DNA from: Firmicutes bacterium UBA5286 | Lineage (GTDB): Bacteria; Bacillota; Proteinivoracia; UBA4975 | Direction of reading: 5' to 3' | Assembly: GCA_002408465.1 (NCBI GenBank) | Contig: DHSM01000021.1 | Coordinates: forward strand, 1 to 13,768 | Length of the DNA stretch: 13,768 bases | Shown: positions 13,747 to 13,768 of the stretch, piece by piece | Position numbering within the stretch: the first letter of the stretch is position 1 | How the letters are laid out: each line of letters starts with the position of its first letter | Translations under genes and position numbers: made by a program | Notes under the pieces: generated by a model | What the model was told of the DNA's origin: nothing | Seen by the model: the letters and a program-made list of their open reading frames with translations, nothing else | Databases searched by the model: none

Positions 13747-13768
13747 GGAGAGGTTCCCGAGTTGGCCA
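13747..13768 (+). tRNA. 5' part of a fifth tRNA, probably tRNA-Tyr, cut by the window end
   Basis: Only 22 nt are visible: a GGAGAGG acceptor half, TTCCCGAG and a D-loop beginning TTGGCCA. GGAG-GG-TTCCCGAG-GGCCA is typical of tRNA-Tyr in Bacillota. tRNA-Leu or tRNA-Ser, also class II, remain possible because the anticodon is outside the window. Confidence 0.65.

Overview
The window looks like the chromosome of an endospore-forming Bacillota, most likely of the class Clostridia. It carries an alpha/beta-type small acid-soluble spore protein, a YpmA-family protein, DnaB/DnaI-type helicase-loading proteins of the low-GC Gram-positive kind, an EpuA-like small membrane protein, strong AGGAGG ribosome binding sites and a dense tRNA array with encoded CCA ends. 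No transposase, integrase or CRISPR array is visible.

Left edge (1-1036, + strand): this part looks damaged. The last 31 codons of a probable ABC permease are followed by a short remnant of an ABC ATPase (signature and Walker B motifs only), which runs into a YpmS/DUF2140-like gene that has lost its start and membrane anchor. A bidirectional terminator separates it from two - strand genes: a CBS-pair protein resembling the c-di-AMP receptor DarB/CbpB, and a DUF401-type integral membrane protein with its own promoter.

Centre (3106-11016, - strand): a long co-directional run reads ypmA-like, deoC, a LytC-type N-acetylmuramoyl-L-alanine amidase, dnaB-like, dnaI-like, a primase-helicase fusion and asnS, ending at a strong terminator. 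dnaB-like, dnaI-like, the fusion and asnS overlap or lie within 15 nt of each other, so they are probably co-translated. The fusion is the most striking gene. It joins a DnaG-type zinc finger and TOPRIM primase to a complete DnaB-type helicase, directly behind the two proteins that in Bacillus load the replicative helicase. I infer a helicase-primase machine with its own loading factors encoded beside it. Whether it replaces or supplements separate dnaG and dnaC genes cannot be decided from this window.

Right side (11184-13768, + strand): a SASP gene with a sigma-A-like promoter and a terminator is followed by an EpuA-like membrane protein and a MurE-like ligase. The ligase keeps the ATP-binding core but has lost the DNPR and DYAHTP motifs. 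A near-consensus promoter overlapping the ligase stop codon then drives a tRNA array: Pro, Glu, Asp, Thr and a fifth tRNA, probably Tyr, cut by the window end.
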